The notes: generated by a model not told the origin, from the sequence alone. A stretch of 64,000 nucleotides of DNA from Streptomyces smaragdinus (GCF_009604385.1 NZ_WEGJ01000002.1:1-64000), one strand, 5' to 3'; positions 1 to 8,431 are shown, counted from the first letter of the stretch. A program made the numbers and translations.

Positions 1-3000
1 GGGCGAGACCGAGGGGGTCGGGGGTGGTGTAGCGGGCGGTGGTGGGGTCGTAGTAGCGGTGGTGGTTGTAGTGGAGGCCCGTTTCGGGGTCGTAGTACTG
101 GCCGGGGTGACGTAGCGGGGTGTAGGCCGTTGCGGAGCGGTGCCAGGTGGTGGTGCCCCACAGGGTGCTGCGGGTGCGCCAGGCGATGGTGCCGGCTTCG
201 TCGATGAGTTCGGTGGGGGTGCCGATCAGGTCGGTGGCGATGGCGAAGAACCGGGCATCGGTGCCCTGCCGGCGTTCGGTCTGGGCGACGGGTGTGTGTC
301 CCTGGTGGTCCCAGGTCGTTGCGAGTCCGGCGGTGGTCTGTTCGCACAGGGTTCTGCCGTCCCAGGCGAAGTCGGTCCGCTCGGCGACGGTGCCGTCGCC
401 GGCCAGCCGCTGCTTGCTGGTGCGGCGGCCCAGTGGGTCGTAGGTGTAGCGCCACCGGGTGCCGTCGGGTGTGGTGACCTCCCGCAGCCGGTCGTCGGCG
501 GTGTAACGGAAGTGCCAGGCATCGGGTTTGCGTGACAGCCGGGTTCTGGTGCGTGTGATCAGGCGGCCCGCGGCGTCGTGGGTGTAGCGGTTGGCGCCCG
601 CCCGTTCGATGCGGGTGGCCGTGTAGGCGCGTGCGCCCTGGTCTTCCGCGCCGCCCGGGTGGCCCTGCCAGGCGGCGGCCGTCTGGTTGCCGGCCGTGTC
701 GTACGCGTAGCGCTCGGTCCAGCGGTCGGCGGTGACGGCGGTCACCCGGCCCGCGCTGTCGAGGTCGAAGCGCTGCAGACCGCGCAGGGTGTCCCCGACG
801 GCTGCCAGATGTCCGTCGGGACGGTAGGTGTAATCCCGGCGGTTCACGGCGCGTGCACCCGCCGTCAGGTGTTGCTCGGTGAGCCGGCCGGCGATGTCCC
901 AGACGGATCTCTGAGTGATCACGCCGTCCCAGTCGCGGGTGACCTCCCTCCCGGAGAGGTCGCGGGTGTAGCGCAGTTCGCGGTCGCCGGTGGTGACGGT
1001 CGCCGGGCGGCCCGCCGGGTCGTAGGTGTACGTGGTGACGTGGCCGGAGGGCGTGGTACGGCGGGTGCGGCGGCCGGCGGCGTTCCAGGCGTGGGTCATG
1101 GCGTGACCGCCGGACAGTTCGGTCTTCAGCAGCCCGCGGCGGTCGTACTGGCGGATGAGCTCGCCGTCCGGACCGCCGGCGTGGATCAGCCGGCCGGCCG
1201 GGTCGTAGCTGTACGTCGTGACGGCGCCAGCGGCGTCCTTGCGGATGGTGCGGCCCAGTTCGTCGTAGGTGAAGCCGATCGTGTCGCCGAGTGGTGTCGT
1301 CCGGGTCACGAGCCGGCCGGCGGCATCCGGTTCGTAGCGGAAACCGCGGCCGTCGAAGTCCGTCTCGGCGATCGTCCGACCCGCCGCGTCGTGTTCGTAC
1401 GTCCAGGTCAGGCCCTGCGGGTTGGTGACGCGGGTGAGCCGGAGCTCGGCGTCGTGGTCGAACTCATAGCGCGCGCCGTCGGACTCCGTGCGGGCCGTGA
1501 GCTGGTCGAAGTGGCCGTACTCGAAGAGCGTCGTCGCTCCGGTCGCGCCGGTGTATGCGGTGCAGTTCCCCTCGCCGTCCCACGTCCACCGTTCCGCCGA
1601 GCCGTCCGGTGCGGTCCGGCGCGCCGGGTAGCCGTCCGCGGTCCACTCCAGGGCGGTGATCCCACCGTCGGGCCCGGTGATCAGCGTCGGGCGGCCGAAG
1701 GCGTCGCGCATGGTGCTGCCCTCGCCGCCGCACGGGTCCGTGAATCCGGCCGGCAGCCCGGCGGCGTCGCAGCGCAGCAGGGTGACCGCATCCAGCGGAT
1801 CGGCCACGGACGCCGGGTGGCCGTGGGCGTCGTACGTGAAGACGGTGGTGTGCCCGGCCGGGTCGGTGTGCCGGAGCAGATTGCCCCGCTCGTCGAATTC
1901 CTGGCGGCGGACGGCCCCGTCGGGGCCGGTCAGCTCGACGGGGCAGCCGAGGGCGTCGTACCTGGTGCTGGTCCGGGTGCCGTCCGGCCGGAGGACGCCG
2001 GTGAGCAGGCCGTCGTCGTAGGTGTACGACGTGGTGTGCCCGAGTGGGTCGGTGCGGGTCAGCGGCCGTCCGGCCGGGTCGTAGGTGTACGAGGTGGTGT
2101 GGCCCAGCGGATCCGTGGTGGCCAGGACGTTGCACCGGGAGTCCACACGGTGTCGGGTGGTGTGGCCGGCGGCGGTGGTCAGTTCGGTGACACGTTCGCC
2201 GGTGTCCGGGTCGGGGTCGCCGTAGCGGAGGGTGATCTGGAAGTGGCCGGCTTCGCCGCCTTCGGCGATCACCCGGTGCCGGTCGTCGTACACGTAGTCG
2301 TAGCGGCGCCGGTTGGAGTCGGTCCACGCGGTGATCCTGCGCTCGTCGTCGTACACGAAGGTGGTCGTGGCGCCCGACGGTCTGATGACGGCGGTGAGGT
2401 TCCCGCCGGTGTAGCCGTAGCGCATGACGGGTGTGGTGCCCAGGTCGAGGGCGGTGATCAGGCCGTTGGAGGTGGTCAGGCGCAGGTGATAGCCGCCTGA
2501 GTGGACCAGGGCGAGGGGGGTGCCCTCCGGGTCGCGGTCGATCGTGATCCGGTGCCCGTTGCGGTCGGCTTTCTCCGCCAGCCAGGCCGCGCCGTCCGAG
2601 CCGGGGTCGCCGCCGTCCGGCCCGGGGAAGTACGTGACCAGGCCGGTGTCGCGGTCGGTCAGCCGGTAGTCCCCGATGGCGTCGCGTTCCAGCACCGTCC
2701 GCCACGCACCCGTCTCCGGCCCGGTCGGCGTTCCGGGCACGGGATGCGGGTAGGTCACCAGCAGGCCGTCCGCCGTTACGTGGACGACGCCGTGCGCGTC
2801 CACCAGCAGCCGTTCGTCGACCACGGACGACCACGACGGGCCGAAGAACCGGCCCAGGCCGTAGCCGGACTCCACCCGGCGGGTGAATTCCAGGGGCAGT
2901 GCGCCCGGGAGGCTCACGTCCGTCTGGGGCAGGAACATCCGGCCCGTGGCCAGGTCCACCGGGTCGGTGCCGTTGCAGACGCGTCTGCGGTCCGGCTTGT

Positions 3001-4186
3001 TGTGCCCGCCGGGGAGGTCGTCCACCGCCCGGCGGGCCCGGTTGGCGTCCTTGGCGGCGTCGGACACGTCGTCCGCCAGCCGTACGACCCTGACGCCGGC
3101 CCCGGCACCGTCGGTGGCGATGGTGAGCGCGATGTCCGGGATGAGGCGGCCGAAGCCCTCGGCCGGGTCCTTCATGAAGTCCGTGACCATCTGGCGCCCG
3201 GTGCCCCAGGGATCGTTGGCGGCCCGGAGCATACCGGTGACCGTGCTGTTCAGCGAGGTCGCGTACTCGGCGGGGTGGGTGATGTTGTACGGGTCGGTCG
3301 GATTGATCATCCGGACGAAGGTCGTGATTCCCGTGATGCCCTTGACGGCACCGGCGTTGAGATGCAGGTACTGCGAGGGGATTTCCATCATCCCGTCCTT
3401 GACCTGCTCGCCGTAATCCGGCTTCGGCGGGGCCGTGGACGCCGCCGCGTCGACGGCGGAAGCGGCCGACTCGGCTGCCGTGTTGCGCTGCTTGCGGGCC
3501 TCGGTGAGGATCTCCTGCGCCTCGTTCATGAGGGCGATCCCCGGATTCACCGCCGACGGGCGGGCGGGGAGGGAAGCCGGGTCGCGGGATTCCTCGGGCT
3601 GCTTGTTGTAGCGGTCGACGGCGTCGTTGTACGCGGTGCGCTTCTCCTCGTACGCGTCGGAGGCGCGCATGCCGCGCTCGAACGTGTCCAGCGCCACCTG
3701 CGCCCGGCCTTGCGCCCAGAGCACCGTCCCGGCGAACTGCTCCAGCGCGCCCGCGGCCTTGAGGAACGCGTCGGCGCCTTTGAGCCACTTCGGGGGTTCG
3801 ATGCTGACGGAGTCGCGGAAGGCGTCCGCCGCCCGGCCCTTGATGTGCGAGGAGTCCAGGCCTTTCAGCCCTTGGGCGACATTGCTGAACGACTGGGCCA
3901 TGTCCCGCAGGTTCGTGGCGTGTGTGCGCAGTTTCTCCGCGTTGCCGTGGATCAGCTGCTTCGGATCCTTGGTCTGCCCCAGCTGCAGCTCGTCGACCTG
4001 GGCGCCCATCTGGTTGGCGAGGGCGCGGGAGTTCTCGCGTACCCAGTCCGCGCCGGACTGCCAGCCCATGTCGTCGAGGCCATCGGCGACGATATCGCCG
4101 CCGTCCTCGATCCGGTCGCCGAGCCACTCGGTGGTGCTCTCGGCGGCGTCCTCCAACGAATCCGGTATGAAGTCACCGATGCCCAC
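1..4186 (-). CDS. RHS/YD-repeat polymorphic toxin with T7SS-type N-terminus (C-terminus outside window)
   Basis: At least 1395 codons, read leftwards from a GTG at 4186 that has AGGAG seven bases upstream. Residues 1 to about 260 are helical and polar and resemble the signal/WXG-like region of putative T7SS-secreted proteins (PPKWLKGADAF near residue 125). Around residue 400 a DUF6531-like stretch begins (CNGTDPVDLATGRMF). From about residue 560 onward there are dozens of YD repeats such as TYDPAGRL and TYDPLGRR. The last readable residues are YDPTTARYTTPDPLGLA, the hallmark end of an RHS core, so the variable toxin tip and any immunity gene lie just left of base 1. RHS shells of this kind encapsulate and deliver a C-terminal toxin; secretion through a type VII system is inferred from the N-terminus. 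The toxin activity cannot be told from this window. Confidence 0.9.
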   Translation of the reverse strand, partial: MGIGDFIPDSLEDAAESTTEWLGDRIEDGGDIVADGLDDMGWQSGADWVRENSRALANQMGAQVDELQLGQTKDPKQLIHGNAEKLRTHATNLRDMAQSFSNVAQGLKGLDSSHIKGRAADAFRDSVSIEPPKWLKGADAFLKAAGALEQFAGTVLWAQGRAQVALDTFERGMRASDAYEEKRTAYNDAVDRYNKQPEESRDPASLPARPSAVNPGIALMNEAQEILTEARKQRNTAAESAASAVDAAASTAPPKPDYGEQVKDGMMEIPSQYLHLNAGAVKGITGITTFVRMINPTDPYNITHPAEYATSLNSTVTGMLRAANDPWGTGRQMVTDFMKDPAEGFGRLIPDIALTIATDGAGAGVRVVRLADDVSDAAKDANRARRAVDDLPGGHNKPDRRRVCNGTDPVDLATGRMFLPQTDVSLPGALPLEFTRRVESGYGLGRFFGPSWSSVVDERLLVDAHGVVHVTADGLLVTYPHPVPGTPTGPETGAWRTVLERDAIGDYRLTDRDTGLVTYFPGPDGGDPGSDGAAWLAEKADRNGHRITIDRDPEGTPLALVHSGGYHLRLTTSNGLITALDLGTTPVMRYGYTGGNLTAVIRPSGATTTFVYDDERRITAWTDSNRRRYDYVYDDRHRVIAEGGEAGHFQITLRYGDPDPDTGERVTELTTAAGHTTRHRVDSRCNVLATTDPLGHTTSYTYDPAGRPLTRTDPLGHTTSYTYDDGLLTGVLRPDGTRTSTRYDALGCPVELTGPDGAVRRQEFDERGNLLRHTDPAGHTTVFTYDAHGHPASVADPLDAVTLLRCDAAGLPAGFTDPCGGEGSTMRDAFGRPTLITGPDGGITALEWTADGYPARRTAPDGSAERWTWDGEGNCTAYTGATGATTLFEYGHFDQLTARTESDGARYEFDHDAELRLTRVTNPQGLTWTYEHDAAGRTIAETDFDGRGFRYEPDAAGRLVTRTTPLGDTIGFTYDELGRTIRKDAAGAVTTYSYDPAGRLIHAGGPDGELIRQYDRRGLLKTELSGGHAMTHAWNAAGRRTRRTTPSGHVTTYTYDPAGRPATVTTGDRELRYTRDLSGREVTRDWDGVITQRSVWDIAGRLTEQHLTAGARAVNRRDYTYRPDGHLAAVGDTLRGLQRFDLDSAGRVTAVTADRWTERYAYDTAGNQTAAAWQGHPGGAEDQGARAYTATRIERAGANRYTHDAAGRLITRTRTRLSRKPDAWHFRYTADDRLREVTTPDGTRWRYTYDPLGRRTSKQRLAGDGTVAERTDFAWDGRTLCEQTTAGLATTWDHQGHTPVAQTERRQGTDARFFAIATDLIGTPTELIDEAGTIAWRTRSTLWGTTTWHRSATAYTPLRHPGQYYDPETGLHYNHHRYYDPTTARYTTPDPLGLA

Positions 4187-4351
4187 CGGCCAGCTCCTGT
4201 CCCCCGTGTCGGTCTCAAGCCATCAGTCGTCAGTGCCGTCGTCATCCCCCATGACGTACGCCGATGGGGTCTGGTTCCTGGGGATACGGCACGGGACCGT
4301 ACCGCCGGCCCGCGGAGATCCGCACCCGGACGACCGGCCGCGCCGGCCCGG

Positions 4352-4984
4352 TCACTCACCGCCCTGCTGCTGTACCCGTTCCTCCGGGGAGGGGCCGTAC
4401 ACGTCGTCCACCGCACGGTCGAACGCCTCCTGGTCGACACCCAGCAGATCGTTCATCATCTCCGCCTGCCGGCCCCCGTTGCCCTCGGTGACCAGGGCCC
4501 GGCCGGTGTCCTTCCATGCCTGGCCGATGTCGTCGCCCGCCCTGCGGAAGGATTCCGCGCTGTAGTCGGGGCTGAGGTAGTCGGGGGTGAAGGTGTCGCC
4601 CCAGTCCTGCTTGACGACGTCTTCCTCGGAGGCGTGCGGGTTGCCGATCGCCGCGTTCACGACGATCTTGAAGGTGCCCTCGATGTACTGCTCCTCCTCC
4701 CAGAGCACGCCCGCCGCGATACCCAGCTTCATGCAGATGACGTTGGCGTCCAGGATCAGCGCCCGTACGCCCCATTCCCAGCGTTCGGCGAAGTCCTCGA
4801 AGGTTGTGGCCAGTCCGTGATGCCCGGCGTCCATCCCCGTCATAGCCAGCTCGGAGAATCCCTTGCCGAAGTTCTTACCCGTCCCAGAGGCACCGATCTC
4901 GCCGAGCTCGGCGATCGCACCGCGCACACCGTCCTGGATCAGCTTGACCGACTGCGCGTCGATCTTCAGATCTTCGGCGCCCAT
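4352..4984 (-). CDS. WXG100-like protein, probable T7SS partner of the RHS toxin
   Basis: 210 aa from an ATG at 4984 with a strong GAGGAGGAG ribosome binding site. It is acidic and helical. The N-terminal 100 residues (start MGAEDLKIDAQS) carry a WEWG element in RWEWGVRAL, reminiscent of WXG100 helix-turn-helix proteins. The C-terminal half is acidic and unassigned, ending QQQGGE. It lies 165 bp upstream of the RHS gene on the same strand, the usual place for a small ESX-like partner or chaperone of a T7SS-exported RHS protein. The family assignment is inference; I do not recognise a named family. Codon use is typical of its neighbours. Confidence 0.7.
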   Translation of the reverse strand: MGAEDLKIDAQSVKLIQDGVRGAIAELGEIGASGTGKNFGKGFSELAMTGMDAGHHGLATTFEDFAERWEWGVRALILDANVICMKLGIAAGVLWEEEQYIEGTFKIVVNAAIGNPHASEEDVVKQDWGDTFTPDYLSPDYSAESFRRAGDDIGQAWKDTGRALVTEGNGGRQAEMMNDLLGVDQEAFDRAVDDVYGPSPEERVQQQGGE

Positions 4985-5094
4985 CAGTTCTCCTCCTCGT
5001 GGTTCATCGCGACCGCATCCGAGACCGTGTCCTGCACAAGTGGGAACAGCATCGTCGTGTCCTCCTCGCCGATATCGACCGTCACCGCCGTCAC
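4984..5094 (-). CDS. small ORF coupled to the WXG100-like gene (36 aa)
   Basis: GTG start at 5094 with AAGG about nine bases upstream. The product is acidic (it contains DIGEEDTTMLFP and ends MNHEEEN). Its TGA shares one base with the ATG of the next gene, a typical translational-coupling arrangement, and nearly all codons end in G or C. No domain is recognisable. It could be a genuine leader-type small protein, or the surviving 3' end of a longer gene, because the open frame continues only about 33 codons upstream without another good start before an in-frame TGA. Confidence 0.4.
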   Translation of the reverse strand: MTAVTVDIGEEDTTMLFPLVQDTVSDAVAMNHEEEN

Positions 5095-5599
5095 GGGGAT
5101 GACCTTGTCCGGTGGCCGGGCCCACGGAGCGCGGCGTATTCCCGGTCCCCGCCCGGTCGCGCATCCGTCGCCCGGATCCTCGGCCCGTACGAGTCAGGCC
5201 AGGGCACCCTCGCTGGTGAAGCCGCGGATCCGGCGGATCCCACCGACTCCCGACATCCGCGGACCGCCACCAGCACCGTCGGCCCGCGCGGCCCACAGGC
5301 TATGACACGCCCGTCGTCCTGCCCGTCGCGCCGCTCGGCGATCCGCAGCGCCCCGCACTGGTCCGGAAATACCTCCTGTACGTGATGCCGACAACCACAC
5401 CGAAGGTCAACACGCCCTCGGGCGGCGCCTGGTTCCGGACCGCTCCGGCAGACCGCCCGGTGGTCTCGGGCTTCGCCGAAGGCATGACCCGGCGCACGTC
5501 GGCGACTTCGGGCCCGTACGAGCGCGAACCGTTCGCCGGCGTCACGGGTCACGCGCTCTCCCCGGCCCGGACGGCCGGACCGGCGAGCTTGCTGGGTCG
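5095..5599. other. 505-bp stretch without a recognisable gene
   Basis: Between the T7SS-type genes (leftward) and the kinase pseudogene (rightward). Open frames exist on both strands but none has a convincing start, ribosome binding site and recognisable product. The 5' end of the decayed kinase (ATP-binding lobe) would be expected here but I cannot recognise it. The promoter of the RHS operon should also lie here. Confidence 0.5.
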
Positions 5600-6227
5600 G
5601 CCAGGTCCGTCCGTGCCACGGCGGCGAGTGTTCCGTCGCCGAACACATCGTGCCCCTGCTGGAGGACGGCACCATCGACCGCTTCGACTGGTACACGATG
5701 CCCCACTGCAACGGCGGCAGCTTCCGCCCTCTTCTCGCCCGTACCGGCGCCGACACCGCGACCGGCCTGCGGGTAACGGCCGACGTTGCCGCCGGCCTGG
5801 ACACCGTGTACCAGCGCGGCATCGTGCACCGCGACGTCTAACAGGGGAACGTCCTCATCCACGACGGCCGCGGCCTGCTCCACCGACCTCGGAGCCGCCC
5901 ACCGCCACGACACCCCCCGCGGACCCGCTGGCCGCCCCCGGAAGTCCACTGGCCCCCCGAGTACACCACCGCCTACAGCACAGCCACCCCGGCCGCCGAC
6001 GTCTTCAGCCTCGCCGTCCTCACCTACCGCTATTTCTGCGCCGACATCCCCCGCCACGGCCACTCCCGCCTGGCCACCGCCCCCGCCACACTCCACCCGC
6101 TGCTGACCGCGGCCCTCGCCCCCGAGCCGAACGACCGGCCCGAGATGAGCGAACTGCACCGCGCACTCCAGCACACGGCCGACCCGGACACCGCGCCCCA
6201 CCACGCGGCCACCAGCACCACAAGGTG
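5600..6227 (+). pseudogene. decayed Ser/Thr protein kinase
   Basis: Kinase signatures are readable but the gene is broken. Around 5640-5840 the frame gives VPLLEDGTIDRFDWYTMP and then GIVHRDV, the start of the HRD catalytic loop, followed by TAA where the invariant lysine should be, then QGNVLIHDGRG in the same frame. The DFG-like element (STDLGAAHR) is in another frame near 5878-5905, and the frame returns for PPEYTTAY, ADVFSLAVLTYRYF and PNDRPEMSELHRAL (subdomains VIII-XI), ending at TGA 6225-6227. One nonsense and at least two compensating frameshifts are therefore needed. The N-lobe is not recognisable. The protein was probably a small cytosolic Hanks-type kinase. Confidence 0.75.
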
Positions 6228-6323
6228 AGGAAGGAGACCCGGTGCCCGCTGCACGATCACCCCCGCCCCATCCAGGGACCACACACGCACGGCCCATCAA
6301 CCGTGTACGAAAGGACGAACACC

Positions 6324-6464
6324 ATGGACCTCTTCGACACGTTCCTCAAGGCCGTCGACGGACTGCGGGGCGAGGACAAGCCCGTCCGCGCGACCGCCCA
6401 CACCTCCAGCGTCTCCGCCGAGGGCTGGACGACCACCCAGCCCGCCACCGGCAGCGACGCCTGA
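6324..6464 (+). CDS. 46-aa Ser/Thr-rich peptide, possible RiPP-type precursor
   Basis: ATG at 6324 with a clear GAAAGGA ribosome binding site. The N-terminal half is an amphipathic, leader-like helix (MDLFDTFLKAVDGLRG). The C-terminal half is rich in Ser and Thr and has one Trp (SSVSAEGWTTTQPATGSDA), with no Cys. A perfect hairpin terminator follows. It sits between a kinase pseudogene and a truncated gene, so any partner enzymes appear lost. The leader/core look suggests a modified peptide precursor, but lack of Cys rules out a normal lanthipeptide and I do not recognise a family. It may simply be a small unassigned protein. Confidence 0.55.
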   Translation: MDLFDTFLKAVDGLRGEDKPVRATAHTSSVSAEGWTTTQPATGSDA

Positions 6465-6502
6465 ACGCCACCACGCCGGCGGTGAACTGCCGGTGAGCAC
6501 CA

Positions 6503-6536
6503 CCGGGGGCCGGACTCCTCGGGGTCCGGCCCCCGG
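6503..6536 (+). terminator. intrinsic terminator after the 46-aa peptide gene
   Basis: Perfect 13-bp stem CCGGGGGCCGGAC / GTCCGGCCCCCGG with an 8-base loop, 38 bases after the stop codon. There is no U-tract, which is common for GC-rich actinomycete terminators. Confidence 0.75.
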
Positions 6537-6562
6537 CCTCCAGTCTCGTTGGAAGGACCCAC

Positions 6563-6716
6563 ATGGACGCGACCGCCGCCATCGATCTCACGTTTGCCCC
6601 GGTCCGGGACCTGCACCACAACCGCACCCGCCGGATCCACGACATCCTCCAGTCCGTCAGCGCCCCCGGCTGGAGCGCGGCCGCCGGCTACTGCCTGGCC
6701 CACCACGCCCTCGAAG
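6563..6716 (+). pseudogene. truncated 5' end of an unidentified gene
   Basis: ATG at 6563 with GGAAGGA upstream, the same kind of ribosome binding site as the 46-aa peptide gene. About 51 plausible codons follow (start MDATAAIDLTFAPVRDLHHN, then SAPGWSAAAGYCLAHHALEG). Near 6714-6717 the sequence joins an integrase fragment in a different frame, and the original frame then degenerates into Arg/Gly-rich text. I read this as a gene whose 3' part was replaced in a recombination event. Its function is unknown. Confidence 0.45.
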
Positions 6717-7046
6717 GCGCGGTTCGGCAACGCGGTCGCGGTGAACACCTGGAACACCTACACCTGGAAACCGGCTCTCGCCGGGGCCGGACTCATCCCG
6801 CCGAGGCCCGCCGGGGCAAAGCCCTGGCAGTGGGCGGCGGCCCCACGCGACGGCTTCCATGTGCTGCGGCACACCTACGCCTCTCTCGTGCGTGAGGCAG
6901 GCGAATCAGTCGTCACGCTTGCGCAATGGGTCGGCCACTCCTCGCCGACCATCACGCTGGGTTACTACGCGCACTTCATGCCGGAGGCGGGACGCCGGGG
7001 TCGCACGGCTGTTGACCTGCTGCTGGGGGAGTCAGGCACCGGCTGA
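6717..7046 (+). pseudogene. C-terminal remnant of a tyrosine integrase
   Basis: About 110 codons match the catalytic end of phage/ICE tyrosine recombinases: NTWNTYTWKPAL, the HVLRHTYASL box (His-x-x-Arg), WVGHSSPTITLGYYAHF with the His and the nucleophile Tyr, then a short tail ending GESGTG. The arm-binding and core-binding domains and the first catalytic Arg are missing, and there is no start of its own, so the fragment is inactive. It marks an old integration or deletion. No tRNA or att-like repeat was found next to it. Confidence 0.8.
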
Positions 7047-7076
7047 TTCTCCCCGGATTCTCCCCAGCCCTGTTTG

Positions 7077-7090
7077 AGGGCTTCGGCCCT
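7077..7090. terminator. small hairpin with TTCG loop
   Basis: AGGGC-TTCG-GCCCT, a 5-bp stem with a stable tetraloop, 30 bases after the integrase remnant. It could act as a weak terminator isolating the next gene. Confidence 0.35.
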
Positions 7091-7152
7091 TGAGCAGGGC
7101 GAACAGGGTGTGCCGTGGATCCGTAGGTATCTCGGCCGTATAGCCTAGGGAA

Positions 7153-7974
7153 ATGCTGCCTGAACGGATCGCCACCCGCTATGTCACACCCTTGCGCGAG
7201 GGGGGATCGCTCCCGGGGATCGTCGAGGCCGACGACCTGGGCACCTACGTCATGAAGTTCACCGGCGCCGGGCAGGGGCGCAAGACCCTCGTCGCCGAGG
7301 TCGTCTGCGGTGAGCTGGGGCGGCGGCTGGGGCTGCGGGTGCCCGATCTGGTGCGGCTGCAGCTCGATCCCGTGATCGGGCTGGCCGAGCCCGACGAGGA
7401 GGTCCAGGACCTGCTCAAGGCCAGCGGTGGCCTCAACCTCGGGATGGACTATCTGCCGGGGTCCATCGGCTTCGACCCCCTCGCCTACGAGGCCGACCCC
7501 GGCGAGGCCGGCCGGATCGTCTGGTTCGACGCCCTGATCAACAACGTCGACCGCTCCTGGCGCAATCCGAACCTGCTGGTCTGGCACGGCAAGCTGTGGC
7601 TCATCGACCACGGCGCCACCATGATCTGGCACCACAACTGGCCCGGCGCCGCCGCCGCGGCCGGCAAGCCCTACGACGCCTCCGACCACGTCCTCGCCTC
7701 CTTCGCCCCGGACATCGACGCCGCCGCGGCCGACCTCGCCCCCCGGATCACCGACGCGCTGCTCACCGAGGTCCTCGCCCTCGTCCCCGACGAGTGGCTC
7801 GCCGGTGAACCCGGCTTCGACTCCACCGACGACCTGCGCCGCGCGTACGTGGAGGCGCTGCTGGCCAGGGCCGGCATCCACGACCGGATCAAGCTCGGCC
7901 CCCGCACCGCGGACCGGCCGTCCCAGGTGCCGGGCTGGCTCGCCACCGAACTGCCGAAGAGGAGCGCCCGGTGA
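7153..7974 (+). CDS. HipA-like kinase family protein
   Basis: 273 aa. It opens LPERIATRYVTPLREGGS and has a glycine-rich nucleotide loop with a conserved Lys (YVMKFTGAGQGRKTL). The catalytic and metal-binding part resembles HipA kinases: NNVDRSWRNPNLLVW supplies the catalytic Asp and Asn, and LWLIDHGATMIW supplies the metal-binding Asp. HipA proper phosphorylates glutamyl-tRNA synthetase; the target here is unknown. The stop overlaps the GTG of the DUF3037 gene, so the two are translated together. There is no HipB-like DNA-binding partner next door, so a classical toxin-antitoxin role is unproven. Confidence 0.8.
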   Translation: MLPERIATRYVTPLREGGSLPGIVEADDLGTYVMKFTGAGQGRKTLVAEVVCGELGRRLGLRVPDLVRLQLDPVIGLAEPDEEVQDLLKASGGLNLGMDYLPGSIGFDPLAYEADPGEAGRIVWFDALINNVDRSWRNPNLLVWHGKLWLIDHGATMIWHHNWPGAAAAAGKPYDASDHVLASFAPDIDAAAADLAPRITDALLTEVLALVPDEWLAGEPGFDSTDDLRRAYVEALLARAGIHDRIKLGPRTADRPSQVPGWLATELPKRSAR

Positions 7975-8405
7975 CCGGGTCCGCCGACGTCGCACGCGAC
8001 GTGTACGAGTACGCCGTCCTGCGCGTCGTCCCCCGCGTCGAGCGGGGCGAGCGGATCAACGCCGGCGTGGTGGTCTACTGCCGCGCCCGCTCCTTCGTCG
8101 CCGCCCGCACCGACCTCGACGTCGACCGGCTGCTGGCCCTGGACCCGCACGCCGACGTCGACGGGGTACGGGCCGCCCTGCACGCCGTGGAGAGCGTCTG
8201 CTGCGGCGGCGCCGGGGCGGGTCAGGCCGCCGGGGACGACGCGGGCCGCCGGTTCCGCTGGCTCGTCGCACCGCGTTCCACCGTCGTGCAGCCCGGTCCC
8301 GTACACACCGGACTCACCCCGGACCCGGACGCCGAGGCGGACCGGCTGCTCGATCTGCTGGTCCGGCGGCCGACACCGGCCGGGGGTGACCAAGGCAACC
8401 GTTGA
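7971..8405 (+). CDS. DUF3037 family protein
   Basis: 144 aa from a GTG that overlaps the previous stop (GTGA). It contains YEYAVLRVVPRVERGERINA and VVVYCRARSF, the conserved beginning of DUF3037 proteins, and RFRWLVAPRSTVVQPGPVHTG near the middle. DUF3037 genes are repeatedly found directly behind HipA-like kinase genes in actinobacteria, so the product probably works with or restrains the kinase. Biochemical role unknown. The -35 box of the next gene's promoter overlaps its stop codon. Confidence 0.8.
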   Translation: MTGSADVARDVYEYAVLRVVPRVERGERINAGVVVYCRARSFVAARTDLDVDRLLALDPHADVDGVRAALHAVESVCCGGAGAGQAAGDDAGRRFRWLVAPRSTVVQPGPVHTGLTPDPDAEADRLLDLLVRRPTPAGGDQGNR

Positions 8406-8431
8406 CAGGTGACCGTGCGGACTCCTAGCGT
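8402..8431 (+). promoter_or_regulatory. promoter of the fabG-like gene
   Basis: TTGACA (8402-8407), 18-bp spacer, TAGCGT (8426-8431). It is the best housekeeping-sigma match in the left half of the window. About 15 bases downstream, ACTAAGCGGTTGCT resembles the AAGCGNTTG operators of TetR-type lipid-metabolism regulators, so repression by such a regulator is possible (inference). Confidence 0.6.

Noticed and set aside
578..2500. 640-codon open frame on the plus strand
   Set aside because: It is opposite the RHS core; its Val/Gly-rich product has no family resemblance while the minus strand gives clean YD repeats.
1464..4127. 887-codon minus-strand frame rich in Arg/Pro
   Set aside because: Out of frame with the RHS gene; composition is that of a shifted GC-rich frame.
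1..4186. tandem repeats or CRISPR-like array in the RHS region
   Set aside because: Similarity is at the protein level (YD repeats); there are no constant DNA repeats with unique spacers.
6324..6464. lanthipeptide precursor
   Set aside because: No Cys in the peptide, so thioether rings cannot form; kept only as a generic peptide candidate.
7047..7152. tRNA attachment site next to the integrase remnant
   Set aside because: No cloverleaf can be drawn; only a short TTCG hairpin is present.
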